A DNA stretch of 64,000 nt from Prostheceraeus crozeri (taxonomy: Eukaryota; Platyhelminthes; Polycladida; Euryleptidae). Below are positions 28,201-37,635 of this stretch, in pieces. A program made the position numbers and the translations under genes. The stretch lies in contig CAJQUW010005239.1 in the NCBI GenBank assembly GCA_907163375.1, positions 124,001 through 188,000 on the forward strand, read 5' to 3'. The notes below the pieces were generated by a model. The model saw nothing but the letters and a program-made list of their open reading frames with translations. It ran no database searches and was not told where the DNA came from. The number at the start of each line of letters is the position of its first letter. The stretch's first letter is position 1.

Positions 28201-31200
28201 TTCATGACGTTACAGACTAAAAACCTTTTATGCATGCTGTGCGTTTGTCATTGACAGAATTGTTCTTAAAATGTTGCAGAGAACTGTCAAACAAGTGGCT
28301 CTGACAAATCTGACTGACTTTAATGGGTTGGATTTGAACTGTGAATATAATTATTACCATGCCACTGCTCAAATAGGATTGGTCTTCGAGGTAGCGACAA
28401 TTACCTCTAAATTTCTTGCTTTTTGCAAGTATCGATGGACCAAATGTTGACCTGTCCATTTGATAATACATCGACTTGAAGAGAATGCCAATTGCGTCAT
28501 CATTATCCTCAATGAAGTTAAAAAGAGTGCTTTGCAACAGGTGTTTCGGTTTCTACAAAGCTTTTGTTGCTAAAAATCTTGTTGAAGAAATTACCACTGA
28601 GCAGTAAAACATGCTACGATCTGCAACTTTTTCATCCTGATGCCAAAAAATCGATCCTGAAAAATCAAATCGATTTTTCCTCCCGAATTTTCCTAGTAAT
28701 CGAGTCTCGAAATCATCGGGAATTCTAGAGAAATCTCGTGTTAAACCCTATTTGCAACCCTGTGCCAATCGCTGTAGTTGGAAACCTAAGAATACCTACA
28801 AAAATCTGTAAAGCGTTTTTTCGAAATAAAGCAAATCAAATCGATCGAAAAATCAGAAAAATTTTTGAAAGCCGAATTTTCCTTTCGACTTTTATCATTT
28901 TGAAAACGAGATTTCCCGTTGCATGAGAGCACGCGAGACTCAAGTTAGAAAATGTCCACTATTTTACAACATCTCAATTTATCACGAAAAGATCTTCAAT
29001 TTTCAATGTGGTAGGATCTAATAGTATGGTGTTCGTAGCAAGACTTTCACCAAATGTACAGTATTAATGACAAACTTCATTGATCTAAATTCTATTATCA
29101 TTCCTTTTGTATAATTTTCTGATGACTTGAAAATATTTTGATATTTTTAATCAGAGAGTAGCATGCCACTGCTAGCACAAAGTATTAACATTCACGAATC
29201 ATTTTGTCTCTCAGATACAGGATATAGCTATTTGTCGATAGCTATGGTTTCCATGCAATCCGGGAAACGGGGCCCTTTGAGTTACCTGCTTGGCGCCAAC
29301 CCACCGACAACTCTCGTTGGCAATACCAATTTGTGGGAATCTGGATATTACAAACTGAGTGAATAGCGAATTCTAGTTGTGTGTCATCTGGTCAATGCAT
29401 CAACTACGAGAACAAATTACAAATGAAAAGTATGGTTAAAGACTAAACTAGAAGAATTGGACTCTATACGTCACGAATAAGACTTCGACAAAATATGAGG
29501 TTTTAGTCGACATTTAAAAGTCCTGGGATAAGATTCTAGAGCTCGCAAATGCAGAGGCAAACAGCTCCAGCATTTGGGCGCAGAAAAAGCAAAATCTCTT
29601 CCTCCAAACGTTGAGCGGCGAATTTAGGTCACTATGAGATCCAATGTTAGCGATGAATACAGAAGAGGGCGGCTTTCGTGTGAAGATGCTCTAAGAAGAG
29701 TACCGTGGGCCTCTGCCCGTGAGAAGAAACCAAAATCAATTTATCACTGTATTGGTGGCCATTGCAATTACTCCAGTAATGGTGTCACATGGCGACTACT
29801 ACAAACGAATCGTGCTTCTGCATTTAGAATGTTTCAAATCCGACGAACCTGGCAGAAAGGATGCCTTGCCCATTTAAAACCGCTTAACCGCGAGGACTAA
29901 TTAACTCTATACGCGAAGCCGTTTTAATAAACTTACGTTATGAATAATTACCCATGCATGATTGCTTCAAAGAACTTTTATTGAGTTAAACAATAAATTC
30001 GTCTATTTTCAGGAACCTGCATCTTGTAAAAATCTTTCGCGTGGTGCTACCTATAACAGTCATCAGGACAAATGACTGGTTCTGATGTGCACTGCGGACA
30101 GTAGAACAAATAAGTCTCACTTCTAGAGACTGCGCGGAAAGCTTCGAGACATGTATTGCTCGGCGTAGATGTTGGTTTGTGAACGATGTACTTATAATAT
30201 CATAAGTCAAAACAATTTGTACTAATGTGTGAAATTACTCACATCATTTAAAGTCCAGGTTCAGCAGTAAAAAGTAAGGAAAGTATGCATAGGTAATGTA
30301 CTATCAAGTGGTGCTTCATCATCACTGGTTGAAATAAATCCCGTCGATTAACGGACGCGTGATCACGATCATTGTGGCTGTTGAAGCAATGAAATCAATG
30401 GAAATTCGTCATCGGATATTCTCCCTCTATGCACTCGAGGACATATCTTCGTCGTCAGATTCAGAAATGTCCACATCTTCGGGAATAGGTCGACCAAATA
30501 GTTTGACTTAGGCTATTTGCGATGCAATGCGTTCTGGAGGCATAATTTTCGTTGTGTCGATGTGTTGAGCGGCAGACACTAAATGATTTCGGTACTTCCA
30601 TTCTCCCCCCCATATTTTCCAATGCTTCCAAATTCATCGAATTTCGTCAAACTTAATCACATTGGATTTTGAATAGACTTCATCTGTCACTGAGTGATAG
30701 CACAACACCACTGAGAAGTATTAATTGACCCCTGAGGTGATAGATTGGTCCCTTGGATACTCAGTTAGAATGCAAGATACAGCTGTCCTGTGATCATGAA
30801 CTTCGTGGGATTGCTGTCTTCATTCTGCAGCTTCCAAAATCCCGGAAAATCTCGTTCCCGGGATTGAGCAGAATCGTAAATATCCTATTGCAAGGCATTG
30901 ATATTTATTAAAAGCATGGGATGCCGGAAGGGATTGTAATTCCGGGATTCTATGGGCTTGTGCAAATCCCGAAATCCCAGGATCTATTTATCAATTTAAT
31001 TGTTATTTTAGTAGTGATTTATAGATGTTTTACTGCTTCGCTAATGGAAACCGAATAGATTTTCAAATACTTTACGATCTCTTTCTTTGAATTTCTAATT
31101 CAATATTGTAGCCTGTATATATTTCAGTTGTGTCAGTATACTTCTATCTATGTGACTATATATACTTGCGTCCTTCTGTGTTTTCTAATCATATGCACAG

Positions 31201-33832
31201 GGTAGAGATTCCACAAATATGCTATGACAAAGCACATGTGTGCTGTTAATATGGGGTACCGGGATGTGGGAATAGAAGATAGTCGTACTTGCCAAAAGTC
31301 AATTTTCTGACAACATTGCAATTGACAAATCGACTTAGAGTTTATTCTGCTTTATGCACACATTGATAGCGGCAACGTTGAGAATAACAGAGAAAAGTTT
31401 CGAATTACTGATTTTCGCAGTTTCAATCTGCAATTTCCTGAGATTCATGATTGGTAGAGTGAAGACCCGGAATAAGAGCCTGCCTACAAAATCCCGACTT
31501 TTCTTGATCCCGGGATTCGGGATTGCAAGCTCTGACCCGGGATCGAGATTGACAAAATATAAGCATACCAGCTGAAGCTAAAGCAAATTGGCGAGATAAT
31601 CAAAATCACAACTATCAATTCCTCAATACATTGCACTAGCACATTGAGATTCCGAAATCCCAAGCCCGGGATTGCTCGATTGAAGAATCTTTATATGCAT
31701 TTTGATCGTAAGCTAAGCTAATGCTGTGAACAACAACTGGTGAAATGAGAGTCATTCTTCCCGAACAAACTAATCGCGGGATTGAGTTAAACAGAGGCTA
31801 ATAATGCAAACAAAACTGTGGTCTAGTGAACAATTCGCCGCCTAGAGATATTAATCTCGAGGATTACCTCGATTCCTAATCCTAGTATTGTATAGGCTTA
31901 CTTCGTCAATGCCCATCTTCAAATTTGGTCATACTTTCAAATATTATTAGCTTTGGCAAATGACAAGCTCAAATTTAAGTCTCGCCCTTTATTCAAAAGC
32001 CTCATCAATGGATTATTAAAAACTTAAAGTTGACGATTAATAAAAATGTGAAAACTCTTTATCTATCGTGCATGGATTTCTGATAGTTTTATCTTCACCA
32101 ATTTGTCTTACTTTAAACGGAATACAGCTAAATTGTTAATTTCTCAATCCGGGGATTTTGACCCTCCAATCCCTGGATTGACAGTCCCGGGATTGGAATC
32201 CCTACTGCAGCTACAGTGAACGGCAAAGCAAGTGCTGGGAACTTTCTGCAAACCAGAGGAATTTTATGCACTCAATGCTTTTGCGAAGGTAGTGAGACTG
32301 CATTAAGGACCAAGAGAAGATCGCTGACGATGCAACACTCGAGGATGTCAACAACAAAAATGTGGGGGGAAGAATAGAAGTACCATGATTTCATTCAGTG
32401 AGGCACTTATTGATTTCTACCAAGGTTGTAAATGATGGAAAGATTAGGAGTCATCACGACCTTGAAAATCACGAGACGCATCGATCAAAAATCTTGCATC
32501 TGCAAGTCAGTCAACTGCAGCCAACGGACCGAATTGTAGAGCTGTGCACGCATCTGTCAGGCAAGCATGCATCCTCATAGGCTCGTTTACAATAAGATTC
32601 AAGTTAGCAAAGACGGGTATTACTGGTTGACCGCATCTGACGAGAAAATATTTGTCGACGGGTGTTACCCGCTATGGGAAGCTATCCCGCTATCGATTCT
32701 GATGAATGGCAAGTCTTTTACTATTTGTTAATGCTGGTGGTCGCTGTCGGGCTATTGCAATTACATGTACCTCTTCATTCCGAAGGGCGTTGTTATAACT
32801 TGAGTATAGTTTCTGTATTAAGGATATTTTAATGCTTTCTCTTCGATACTGAGTATATTGAGGAACTAGGTTACTTTTGATAGTTACATCTCATTATCGG
32901 TGGACCTGTTTGCCATTTGCTTAGCCAATGTCGTACTATTTAGCATACGGATGATGCAGGATGCGGTTTGTAGCATTTAGTATTTTTTTCAGATAGGTCC
33001 CTATTTTAGCGTGATTTCAAGATGTTTTCTAGTACAGCGCATGAGAATGGATAAATAGTCTGTCAACTCATATTTCATAGAATTGGAGAAAAGAAGTAAT
33101 TTCGACAATTTATGAAACTTTCTTGCATTGTATTCTTAAAAAATCACTCTATGTGAATGCGCAAGCTTTATTTCCCAAACTTCTTGGATGAAAATAGATG
33201 CAAAAGAGGTGTTTCTTCAAACTTTATTTATGAAACAAAGTCATTTCGCTGACAATCAACTGTTCAACTGAAAAATTAAATTTTGATCAGTGTACAATTA
33301 TTTTAAAACACGCATGCAAAGCTTATCTTTTCGCATTCATTTCTAAAATGATACTTCAAGTTTTGCTAATAATGAGGAAATGAATACTGAAAGTAAGCAG
33401 TCAATTGCACTAAGGAGGGCAATAGTGTGTAAGATAGATTGCTTTTTGACAAGAATTGTTGTTGTTTCATGGATATCAGATGCGTGAATTTATCTGCATT
33501 TTTTTGCAGTACGGAACTCGATCCAGTCTTGAACTTCGCGCAATTTTAAGAAAAAGGAAGCAGGTCGCCGACAGCTTTATAGACACCGATAATTCTGATC
33601 AGCAAATCACCGACGGTGAGTAGAATTCTTAAGTAGAAGCAAATACCTGAAACTGCTATCAATTGGACTTTACGAATCTGCCGAACGAGTCGCGAAACTA
33701 TTCCCTTCCGTTCCAGTGGATCTCCTTTCCTTATCCAGTTCCGAAAACACGGCTCAACAAGTCGTAAACACGTCGTCCTCGTCCATCGAAGATCATTTGA
33801 TGGCCGAATTTCGAGCTTTTATGTGGTACTGA
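4132..33832 (+). CDS. EPS8: EPS8-like gene, 3' part (seven exons, spliced)
   Basis: EPS8 proteins cap and bundle actin filaments and link receptor tyrosine kinases to Rac through Abi1 and Sos1. Seven GT-AG bounded exons (4132-4258, 13353-13391, 18193-18237, 20486-20642, 22982-23117, 33510-33615, 33717-33832) join in phase without a stop until TGA at 33830-33832. In order they give a proline-rich linker, two tiny linker exons, the amphipathic helix before the effector domain, the SAM/PNT-like actin-binding core (VSEWLKVKGF, then TVSILSGKNGAALF), a basic arginine helix and an acidic/serine tail. The PTB and SH3 domains of the family are not in the window, so the 5' part lies upstream. Family assignment rests on the C-terminal domain; which paralogue (EPS8 or EPS8-like) cannot be told. 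Confidence 0.85.
4259..5492 (+). other. EPS8-like intron, left part
   Basis: AT-rich intronic sequence up to the Penelope-like insertion. No coding block was recognised. A tRNA-like stretch around 4520-4555 lacks a convincing B box. Confidence 0.5.
5522..5824 (+). repeat. Penelope-like terminal inverted repeat, left
   Basis: Nearly identical in reverse complement to 7594-7896, with only scattered single differences (for example near 5550 and 5586). It contains the likely start codon of the element's ORF. Confidence 0.9.
5796..6539 (+). pseudogene. Penelope-like reverse transcriptase, N-terminal half
   Basis: The protein (247 residues) shows the Penelope-specific opening block LPADKGNAVVIM (residues 58-69), then LYGLPKVHKTGNPLRPIIS and LLSLDINSLFTNVP, the first catalytic aspartate region. 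The start lies inside the left inverted repeat. The frame closes at 6537-6539, before the AMGSS motif, which continues in another frame at about 6557-6640 (FQFGDHLYLQTDGIAMGSS). This is a frameshift, not a natural end. Confidence 0.85.
6648..7601 (+). pseudogene. Penelope-like reverse transcriptase C-terminal half plus GIY-YIG endonuclease
   Basis: The frame opens just after a second break near 6640 and carries the catalytic YVDD box (residues 24-27), then LPFLDILI and YRKPTHTNLYL, typical of Penelope-like reverse transcriptases. The last 120 residues form a GIY-YIG nuclease: YRLNCTDDCCGWSYVGESSR followed by an R-EH helix (VKEHRRNV) and an H-E stretch. The endonuclease nicks the target for primed reverse transcription. 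The stop codon falls in the right inverted repeat. A few residues seem lost at the join with the upstream frame. Confidence 0.88.
7594..7896 (-). repeat. Penelope-like terminal inverted repeat, right
   Basis: Reverse-complement partner of 5522-5824, of equal length. It directly abuts the right 14-base target duplication. Confidence 0.9.
8015..8190 (+). repeat. tRNA-derived SINE-like sequence
   Basis: The first 73 bases (8015-8087) have tRNA size, a 7-pair acceptor stem, an A-box-like stretch TAGTTCAGTTGG and a B box GGTTCGATTC. The D and T stems pair poorly, so it is more likely a tRNA-derived SINE head or a tRNA pseudogene than a working tRNA. The tail to about 8190 holds ACTCTCAC and GTGAGAGT that can pair. 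Confidence 0.5.
8191..10134 (+). other. EPS8-like intron, middle part
   Basis: AT-rich intronic sequence. Short open frames here show no recognised domain. No terminal repeats seen. Confidence 0.45.
10135..10610 (-). pseudogene. Degenerate Tc1-like transposase C-terminal half
   Basis: The minus strand, read across several frames, gives the Tc1/Tc3 end: MSPDLDVIENIWSVIGSRV (about 10385-10320), then a region reading like LRKFVDSMRRR, and a GHGGSTK-like terminus near 10170. Frameshifts and stops throughout mark it as dead. The N-terminal and terminal repeats are not visible. Confidence 0.6.
10636..10960 (-). pseudogene. Possible non-LTR reverse transcriptase tail fragment
   Basis: The minus strand contains GRRKTEWISNI followed by a charged helix, resembling the extreme C-terminus of some non-LTR reverse transcriptases. 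No other motif supports it, so this is a weak call. Confidence 0.3.
10961..13352 (+). other. EPS8-like intron, right part
   Basis: Non-coding intronic sequence ending in the polypyrimidine tract and AG acceptor at 13351-13352. No recognised element. Confidence 0.45.
13353..13391 (+). CDS. EPS8: EPS8-like micro-exon (39 bases)
   Basis: Bounded by ACTTGTAG and GTGAGT. With one base from the previous exon it encodes DDKKDEIKRRSQP, a charged linker, and ends one base into a codon. Its phase fits both neighbours, which is the main support for so short an exon. Confidence 0.65.
13392..18192 (+). other. EPS8-like intron
   Basis: About 4.8 kb of AT-rich sequence without a recognised gene. The stretch near 16860-16955, rich in GGATTCG and ending GCGCCCAGCCCT, looks like the end of a hAT-type element, but no partner end was found. 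Confidence 0.4.
18193..18237 (+). CDS. EPS8: EPS8-like micro-exon (45 bases)
   Basis: Bounded by TTTGCACAG and GTGAGT. In phase it encodes ATSESSGTRQSLYDS, a serine-rich linker, and leaves one base. Phase agrees on both sides. Confidence 0.65.
18238..20485 (+). other. EPS8-like intron
   Basis: Non-coding apart from the hairpin element at 19617-19837. An ATG-led block at 19059-19142 followed by GTAAGA looks exon-like, but no matching exon was found. Confidence 0.45.
19617..19837. repeat. Long near-perfect hairpin (MITE/foldback-like)
   Basis: Two arms of roughly 100 bases are reverse complements, joined by a short loop near 19725. The outer arms hold CATTTAGTACTTCAAAATGC and its complement. 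The inner arms hold GAGCGCTTCGCTCG and a CAGGCAG-rich part with more mismatches. The symmetry makes both strands read similar open frames, which are not genes. No clear target duplication was found. Confidence 0.8.
20486..20642 (+). CDS. EPS8: EPS8-like exon: amphipathic helix and start of effector core
   Basis: Acceptor CCACAG, donor GTAAGC. It encodes HAEELTNELKQKITLG, which matches the amphipathic helix that caps actin barbed ends in EPS8. It then gives VSEWLKVKGFTE, the first helix of the SAM/PNT-like core. It ends two bases into an arginine codon completed by the next exon. Confidence 0.85.
20643..22981 (+). other. EPS8-like intron
   Basis: Non-coding, with an AT microsatellite near 20808-20836 and no recognised transposon. 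The acceptor is TTCTCTTCAG. Confidence 0.5.
22982..23117 (+). CDS. EPS8: EPS8-like exon: SAM/PNT-like actin-binding core
   Basis: Bounded by CTCTTCAG and GTGAGT. It encodes TVSILSGKNGAALF, which aligns with the L-NGAQLF block of the EPS8 effector domain, then a helix with REESSRLDSLLTVQK matching the ITVQKA-containing helix. It ends on a codon boundary. Confidence 0.85.
23440..23745 (+). pseudogene. Non-LTR reverse transcriptase C-terminal fragment
   Basis: A + frame reads LVRSVLTYGCESLYDNET, then ALRRIMRVKCRTNVNIRE and RWLGHTLRRES, the order of motifs after the catalytic core in many non-LTR reverse transcriptases. At least two in-frame stops (near 23530 and 23655) show it is dead. It lies 320 bases into the giant EPS8-like intron. 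Confidence 0.75.
24050..25593. mobile_element. Non-autonomous hAT-like element, 1.54 kb
   Basis: The left end starts CAGGATTTCGGAGCCGTGG. The right end is CTCCGAAACCCTG, giving inverted termini of the GGAGCCG type. Flanks ATGAGTCA (24042-24049) and ATGCGTCA (25594-25601) are an 8-base target duplication with one difference, as expected for hAT. No transposase is recognisable inside, so it would need an outside enzyme. A diverged relative lies at about 40850-42262. Confidence 0.7.
26813..27610. mobile_element. Foldback-type element with 160-base inverted arms
   Basis: Arms 26813-26973 and 27448-27610 are reverse complements with few mismatches, starting ACTACAGAGCTG at each outer end. The interior of about 475 bases has no recognised gene. 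No clear target duplication. Confidence 0.65.
27711..27780 (+). repeat. Dispersed direct repeat, copy 1
   Basis: About 70 bases, including CCAAATGTTGACCTGTC, recur at 28392-28460 with scattered differences. Confidence 0.6.
28392..28460 (+). repeat. Dispersed direct repeat, copy 2
   Basis: Diverged second copy of the unit at 27711-27780. Origin unknown. Confidence 0.6.
28640..28762 (-). repeat. Possible hAT-type element end
   Basis: Read on the minus strand from 28762 it starts CAGGGTTGCAAATAGGG and continues with GATTTC/CGATTTTT-rich sequence typical of the ends of some hAT elements. The opposite end was not found. Confidence 0.25.
30836..32210. repeat. Element rich in CCCGGGATT units, possibly hAT-derived
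   Basis: Many copies of CCCGGGATT or its complement lie between 30836 and 32200, concentrated at both ends and near 31500. The octamer CTGCAGCT flanks both sides (about 30827 and 32205), as a hAT target duplication would. The left terminus seems to lack the first bases of the right-hand terminus. No coding content. Confidence 0.4.
33510..33615 (+). CDS. EPS8: EPS8-like exon: basic helix after effector core
   Basis: Acceptor TTTTTGCAG, donor GTGAGT. It encodes SSLELRAILRKRKQ, corresponding to the S-S-LQEIMRRRQ helix near the EPS8 C-terminus, then an acidic stretch. Leaves one base. Confidence 0.8.
33717..33832 (+). CDS. EPS8: EPS8-like terminal exon with stop codon
   Basis: Acceptor CCGTTCCAG. 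It completes the split codon, then encodes a serine-rich tail and ends AEFRAFMWY before TGA at 33830-33832. The preceding intron is only 101 bases, in strong contrast to the 10.4-kb one before it. Confidence 0.75.
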
Positions 33833-35319
33833 TTTTCCTTGTCGTTACACATACGTAGTCTGACACCACAGTGGCCTAAAAATTGCCATGCACCTTGCAT
33901 GTACTGACCTGGAGAAAACTGGAGCACAAAGCAGCGATGATCCAAAATATGAGCACCTTGATTGATTTCTGAAACATTTTAGATTTATGCTTGAATGAAG
34001 TTGTAATACAGATAGCATGACAGCAATATAACTTAAAGCTAACAATTAATGATACTTTTAGCAAATAATCAATTTAAAATATCAGATTTCGAAATATTAA
34101 TGAAATTTAGAAATGATCTGAAATTATTTTGTTATTAAAATAGTTGTTGCTAGAAACAGTTTGTCCAAAACCATTGTCACTGCTTAATAAGCACACACAG
34201 CACTGCATCTGTGTACTACTACATTTTACAGAATGCAGTATAGGTTACAATGATTTTTGTAAGTCTGTATACCAAACCGTTTGAACTTTTACTAAACCAT
34301 TTTCCTTCTTTTGATTCGTATCTCATATTTATTTCGCATTCTGTCATTGAGGAATGGTGATAGTATGTTTCTAAATTTCGTTTATTATACATAGGGTGAT
34401 TATTTTCATGTCCCTGTCTTAAAATGTAATCGATAAAATATTTCATTAGATCAAAGGTTGGAATAGAAAAGGGTAATAGTTTCCATTTACCAACAAGCAG
34501 AGATCTTCAATCAAAGGGTTTTCAAAATTTGCATACTAAATTCTACTATTGCCATCATATCAAGATGCATTTCGGGAAAAATTAGGATGGGTTGCCTCCG
34601 CGTGCTCCAAAAATGTTTTATGTTCCTATGGTCTAGCGACACATCAAACTCAAAATGACTTGCCACACAATTATATGATAGCCACGTAAAGGCCTTCTAG
34701 ACCACCAGCAAAATTATATGCTATATTAAAATACTAAACTACTAAAATTTGGCAATTTTGAAAATTCTGGGGAGTGTCACACAAAAATTAATCATTGTTT
34801 TGAAATACCTTTTGAACGGAATTACGCAGTACTTCCTCTCACTATAATTTGCCATAATTTTTCTTCATAACTAATGTAAGGGTATGAGCTTGATGCATAT
34901 TCAGGTTCTGTAATCAACCAATTAAGTAACTATTTCAGCACTTTCAGGAACTTCTATAGCAATTTTTTAAACAGAATTATCATCCGCTCCTTGATAATGA
35001 AACGTGAACACCACATAGCCCCCACAGAGAATATGCGCGAGTTCTGAGCTTGTTTTCTGAAGCGGTGTGATAATTTTGATCCAGATGCTCAGCCTGCCGA
35101 TTCCCAGTATTATTCTCGGTAGTCGACCCTTTAAAGATCAAAACATTAATGGGTTGAGCACTTATTTTGTGTATGTCTTTATGTAATCAAATAGAAAATG
35201 AATGTAGCGGCGGTCAAGCGCTTGTTGTTTTTATCCACCATTGTTTCAAAAACATTTAGTAATATATACTTTACGTCCGCACGTTGCCTTTTCCAGTTCT
35301 ATTGGGTTAGAGATTTTTA
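33833..35319. other. EPS8-like 3' UTR and downstream flank
   Basis: AT-rich. No AATAAA was found close to the stop; ATTAAA near 34134 is a possible weak polyadenylation signal. No other feature recognised. Confidence 0.4.
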
Positions 35320-37635
35320 ATGAATATATGTCTCCTGTTATATGTGTTAATACTTAAGTATCCTGCGAATCGCGCTGCTTTTGAAGAAAGTGTTTCTAAC
35401 GAATTGCTACGAGCTGGTAAATGTGATCAAGTTGGTGATCTATGGACTGCTTTGCGATCGGGTCTAAGGAAGGCGTGTGAGGATGTTTGTGGTTATACGA
35501 AGGGCGGTCCTGTGAAGCGAAAAGAAACCTGGTGGTGGAATGATGAGGTAAATGCTGCGGTTACTAAGAAACGTAAACTTTGGAAAGAATGGAAAAAAGG
35601 TGGAAGTAAAGAAGAGTATGTTGCGGCTAAACGCGCTGCAAAATCAACGATATACTTTGCTAAAAAGAAAGCTCAGAAGGAAAGGTTCAGTGACCTTAAC
35701 TGTGCCAATAAAAGGAATCAAGTTTTTCGGCTTGCACGTAAGATGAAGAGCGAAAATATGGACGTTGTCGGTGAGAAGTGCATTAGATGTGATGACAACA
35801 CCATTGCTTTCTCTGACGCGGACAAGATGTGTGCCTGGGTCAGTCATTATGACAGACTGCTCAACACGGAGTTCCCCTGGAACCCGGGTACCTTGCGTGA
35901 AGTTGATTTGAAGGTTGGTCCTCCTTTGTATATAGATAAAACAAAGATTGAAGAAGCACTAAAGCACATGAGGAATGGAAAAGCAGCTGGTCCTTCAGGA
36001 ATAGTTGTTGAGATGATCAGAGCAGGTGGTGATCGCGCAGTTGAATGGATAGCTGAGCTTGCGAATGACATTATCAGAGAAGGTCGGGTACCTGAACATT
36101 GGAATTTATCTTTCTTGGTCAATTGCTATAAAGGAAAGGGTGATGCTCTTGACAGAGACAACTACAGAGGTCTTAAGTTACAAGATCAAGTCCTCAAAGT
36201 CATTGAGAGGGTGTTTGAACCTATTATCAGAGAGCAGGCTGATATAGACTCCATGCAATTTGGTTTTATGCCTGGACGTGGTACCACTGATGCTATTTTT
36301 GTCCTAAGGCAGCTACAAGAAAAGTTTCTCTGTAAGCGGAAGGAATTATTTTTCCTCTTTGTCGACCTTGAAAAGGCCTTTGATCGAGTGCCTCGCAAAG
36401 TGTTATGGTGGTCAATGAGGAGAATCGGTATTGAAGAGTGGGTAATCAGAGTTGTTCAGTCCATGTATGAGTGTCCTAGATCGAGTGTCCGTATAAATGG
36501 GAAATGTAGTCCTGAGTTTAATGTTACCGTTGGAGTCCATCAAGGATCCGTTTTGAGCCCTTTGTTATTTGTTATTGTTATGGAGGCGCTCTCACGTGAT
36601 TTTCGTACAGGATGCCCCTGGGAAATGCTCTACGCGGATGACCTGGTCATTGCTGCCAACAATCTGGCTGAGCTAGAACAGAAAGTTGCCCACTGGAAAG
36701 GTGGTCTAGAGTCGTATGGACTACGTGTCAACGTAAAGAAATCGAAGATCCTGCATAGCACGAGTTCCGAAAACCGAGTGCTGAAAGAATCGGGCAAATT
36801 TCCATGTGGTGTATGCCATCGTGGGGTTGGTAGTAATTCAATCTACTGCGCACGATGCAGGAGATGGATACATCATAAATGCTCTGGAGTTAAAGGTTCT
36901 TTGAAGACAGATCCTAGCTTTTCTTGTAAAAAGTGCCGTGGTGTTGCTGCACAAGCTCCTAAACCGACCGCTAGTAAGCTTCGTATTGGTGATGCTGATT
37001 ATGGAGTTGTGACTGCATTTTGTTACTTGGGTGATATGTTAGGACAATCAGGTGGCTGCAGTGAGGCTGCTAGACTGAGAATTCAGCTGGCATGGAAGAA
37101 CTTTCGTGAGCTCATTCCCATACTTACGAACAGAGACATCCCCTTCAGCAGCCGAGGTCATGTCTACTCCATGTGTGTGAGAAGTGTTCTGTTGTATGCA
37201 ACCGAGACATGGCCAATCAACATCGAGGAGCAAAACCGATTGTGCCGTAATGATAACGCAATGGTGCGGTGGATCTGCTCCAAGCGCCTATCTGATCGAG
37301 TTCCTATTGATGAGCTAAGGTCTAGGCTTGGTATTCATCGACTTGAAGATAGTGTGCGCTGGAGAAGGCTACGTTGGTATGGACATGTACAACGCATGGA
37401 TGAAGCCGACTGGCCTAAGAAAGTTCAGACCATCGAACTCTCAGGAAAGAATCCACGAGGCCGACCAAAGAAACGTTGGCTTGACAACATCAAAGAAGAT
37501 CTTCGAAAATGGAATCTATCCTCCGTCGACCCTTTGGATCGGACGGTGTGGAGAAATGCCATCAAGCCAAATCGACATTTGCGGACGTCCAACCCTTGCA
37601 ACACGAGGAAAAGAAGACGGAAAACCGTGGAGTGA
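35320..37635 (+). CDS. Non-LTR retrotransposon reverse transcriptase with PHD finger
   Basis: This 771-residue open frame has a linker helix, then a reverse transcriptase: NGKAAGPSGIVVEMI, the first catalytic aspartate in FVDLEKAFDRV (Asp349), QGSVLSPLLF (from residue 408) and the YADD box (438-441). A C4HC3 PHD-type zinc finger follows (Cys496, 499, 510, 513, His518, Cys521, 536, 539). After it come the YLG block, the LLYATETW block and a C-terminal WYGHVQRM / GRPKKRW tail. The endonuclease normally upstream is missing and homology begins near 35350, so the copy is 5'-truncated although open to its stop. It ends in a short GTGAGTAA tail. The start given is simply the first ATG in frame. Confidence 0.85.
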   Translation: MNICLLLYVLILKYPANRAAFEESVSNELLRAGKCDQVGDLWTALRSGLRKACEDVCGYTKGGPVKRKETWWWNDEVNAAVTKKRKLWKEWKKGGSKEEYVAAKRAAKSTIYFAKKKAQKERFSDLNCANKRNQVFRLARKMKSENMDVVGEKCIRCDDNTIAFSDADKMCAWVSHYDRLLNTEFPWNPGTLREVDLKVGPPLYIDKTKIEEALKHMRNGKAAGPSGIVVEMIRAGGDRAVEWIAELANDIIREGRVPEHWNLSFLVNCYKGKGDALDRDNYRGLKLQDQVLKVIERVFEPIIREQADIDSMQFGFMPGRGTTDAIFVLRQLQEKFLCKRKELFFLFVDLEKAFDRVPRKVLWWSMRRIGIEEWVIRVVQSMYECPRSSVRINGKCSPEFNVTVGVHQGSVLSPLLFVIVMEALSRDFRTGCPWEMLYADDLVIAANNLAELEQKVAHWKGGLESYGLRVNVKKSKILHSTSSENRVLKESGKFPCGVCHRGVGSNSIYCARCRRWIHHKCSGVKGSLKTDPSFSCKKCRGVAAQAPKPTASKLRIGDADYGVVTAFCYLGDMLGQSGGCSEAARLRIQLAWKNFRELIPILTNRDIPFSSRGHVYSMCVRSVLLYATETWPINIEEQNRLCRNDNAMVRWICSKRLSDRVPIDELRSRLGIHRLEDSVRWRRLRWYGHVQRMDEADWPKKVQTIELSGKNPRGRPKKRWLDNIKEDLRKWNLSSVDPLDRTVWRNAIKPNRHLRTSNPCNTRKRRRKTVE

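Larger units (their letters stand above)
23118..33509 (+). other. EPS8-like giant intron (10.4 kb)
   Basis: Loaded with repeats, listed separately: a non-LTR fragment, a hAT, a foldback element, duplicated 70-base units and CCCGGGATT-rich sequence. The stretches 25602-26812, 28763-30835 and 32211-33509 show nothing I can name. Open frames at 29634-29900 and 32398-32580 have no recognised domain. Confidence 0.5.

Noticed and set aside
29634-29900. 88-codon open frame in the giant intron
   Set aside because: No recognised domain, no splice boundaries fitting the host gene and no repeat ends; it is kept as unassigned sequence.
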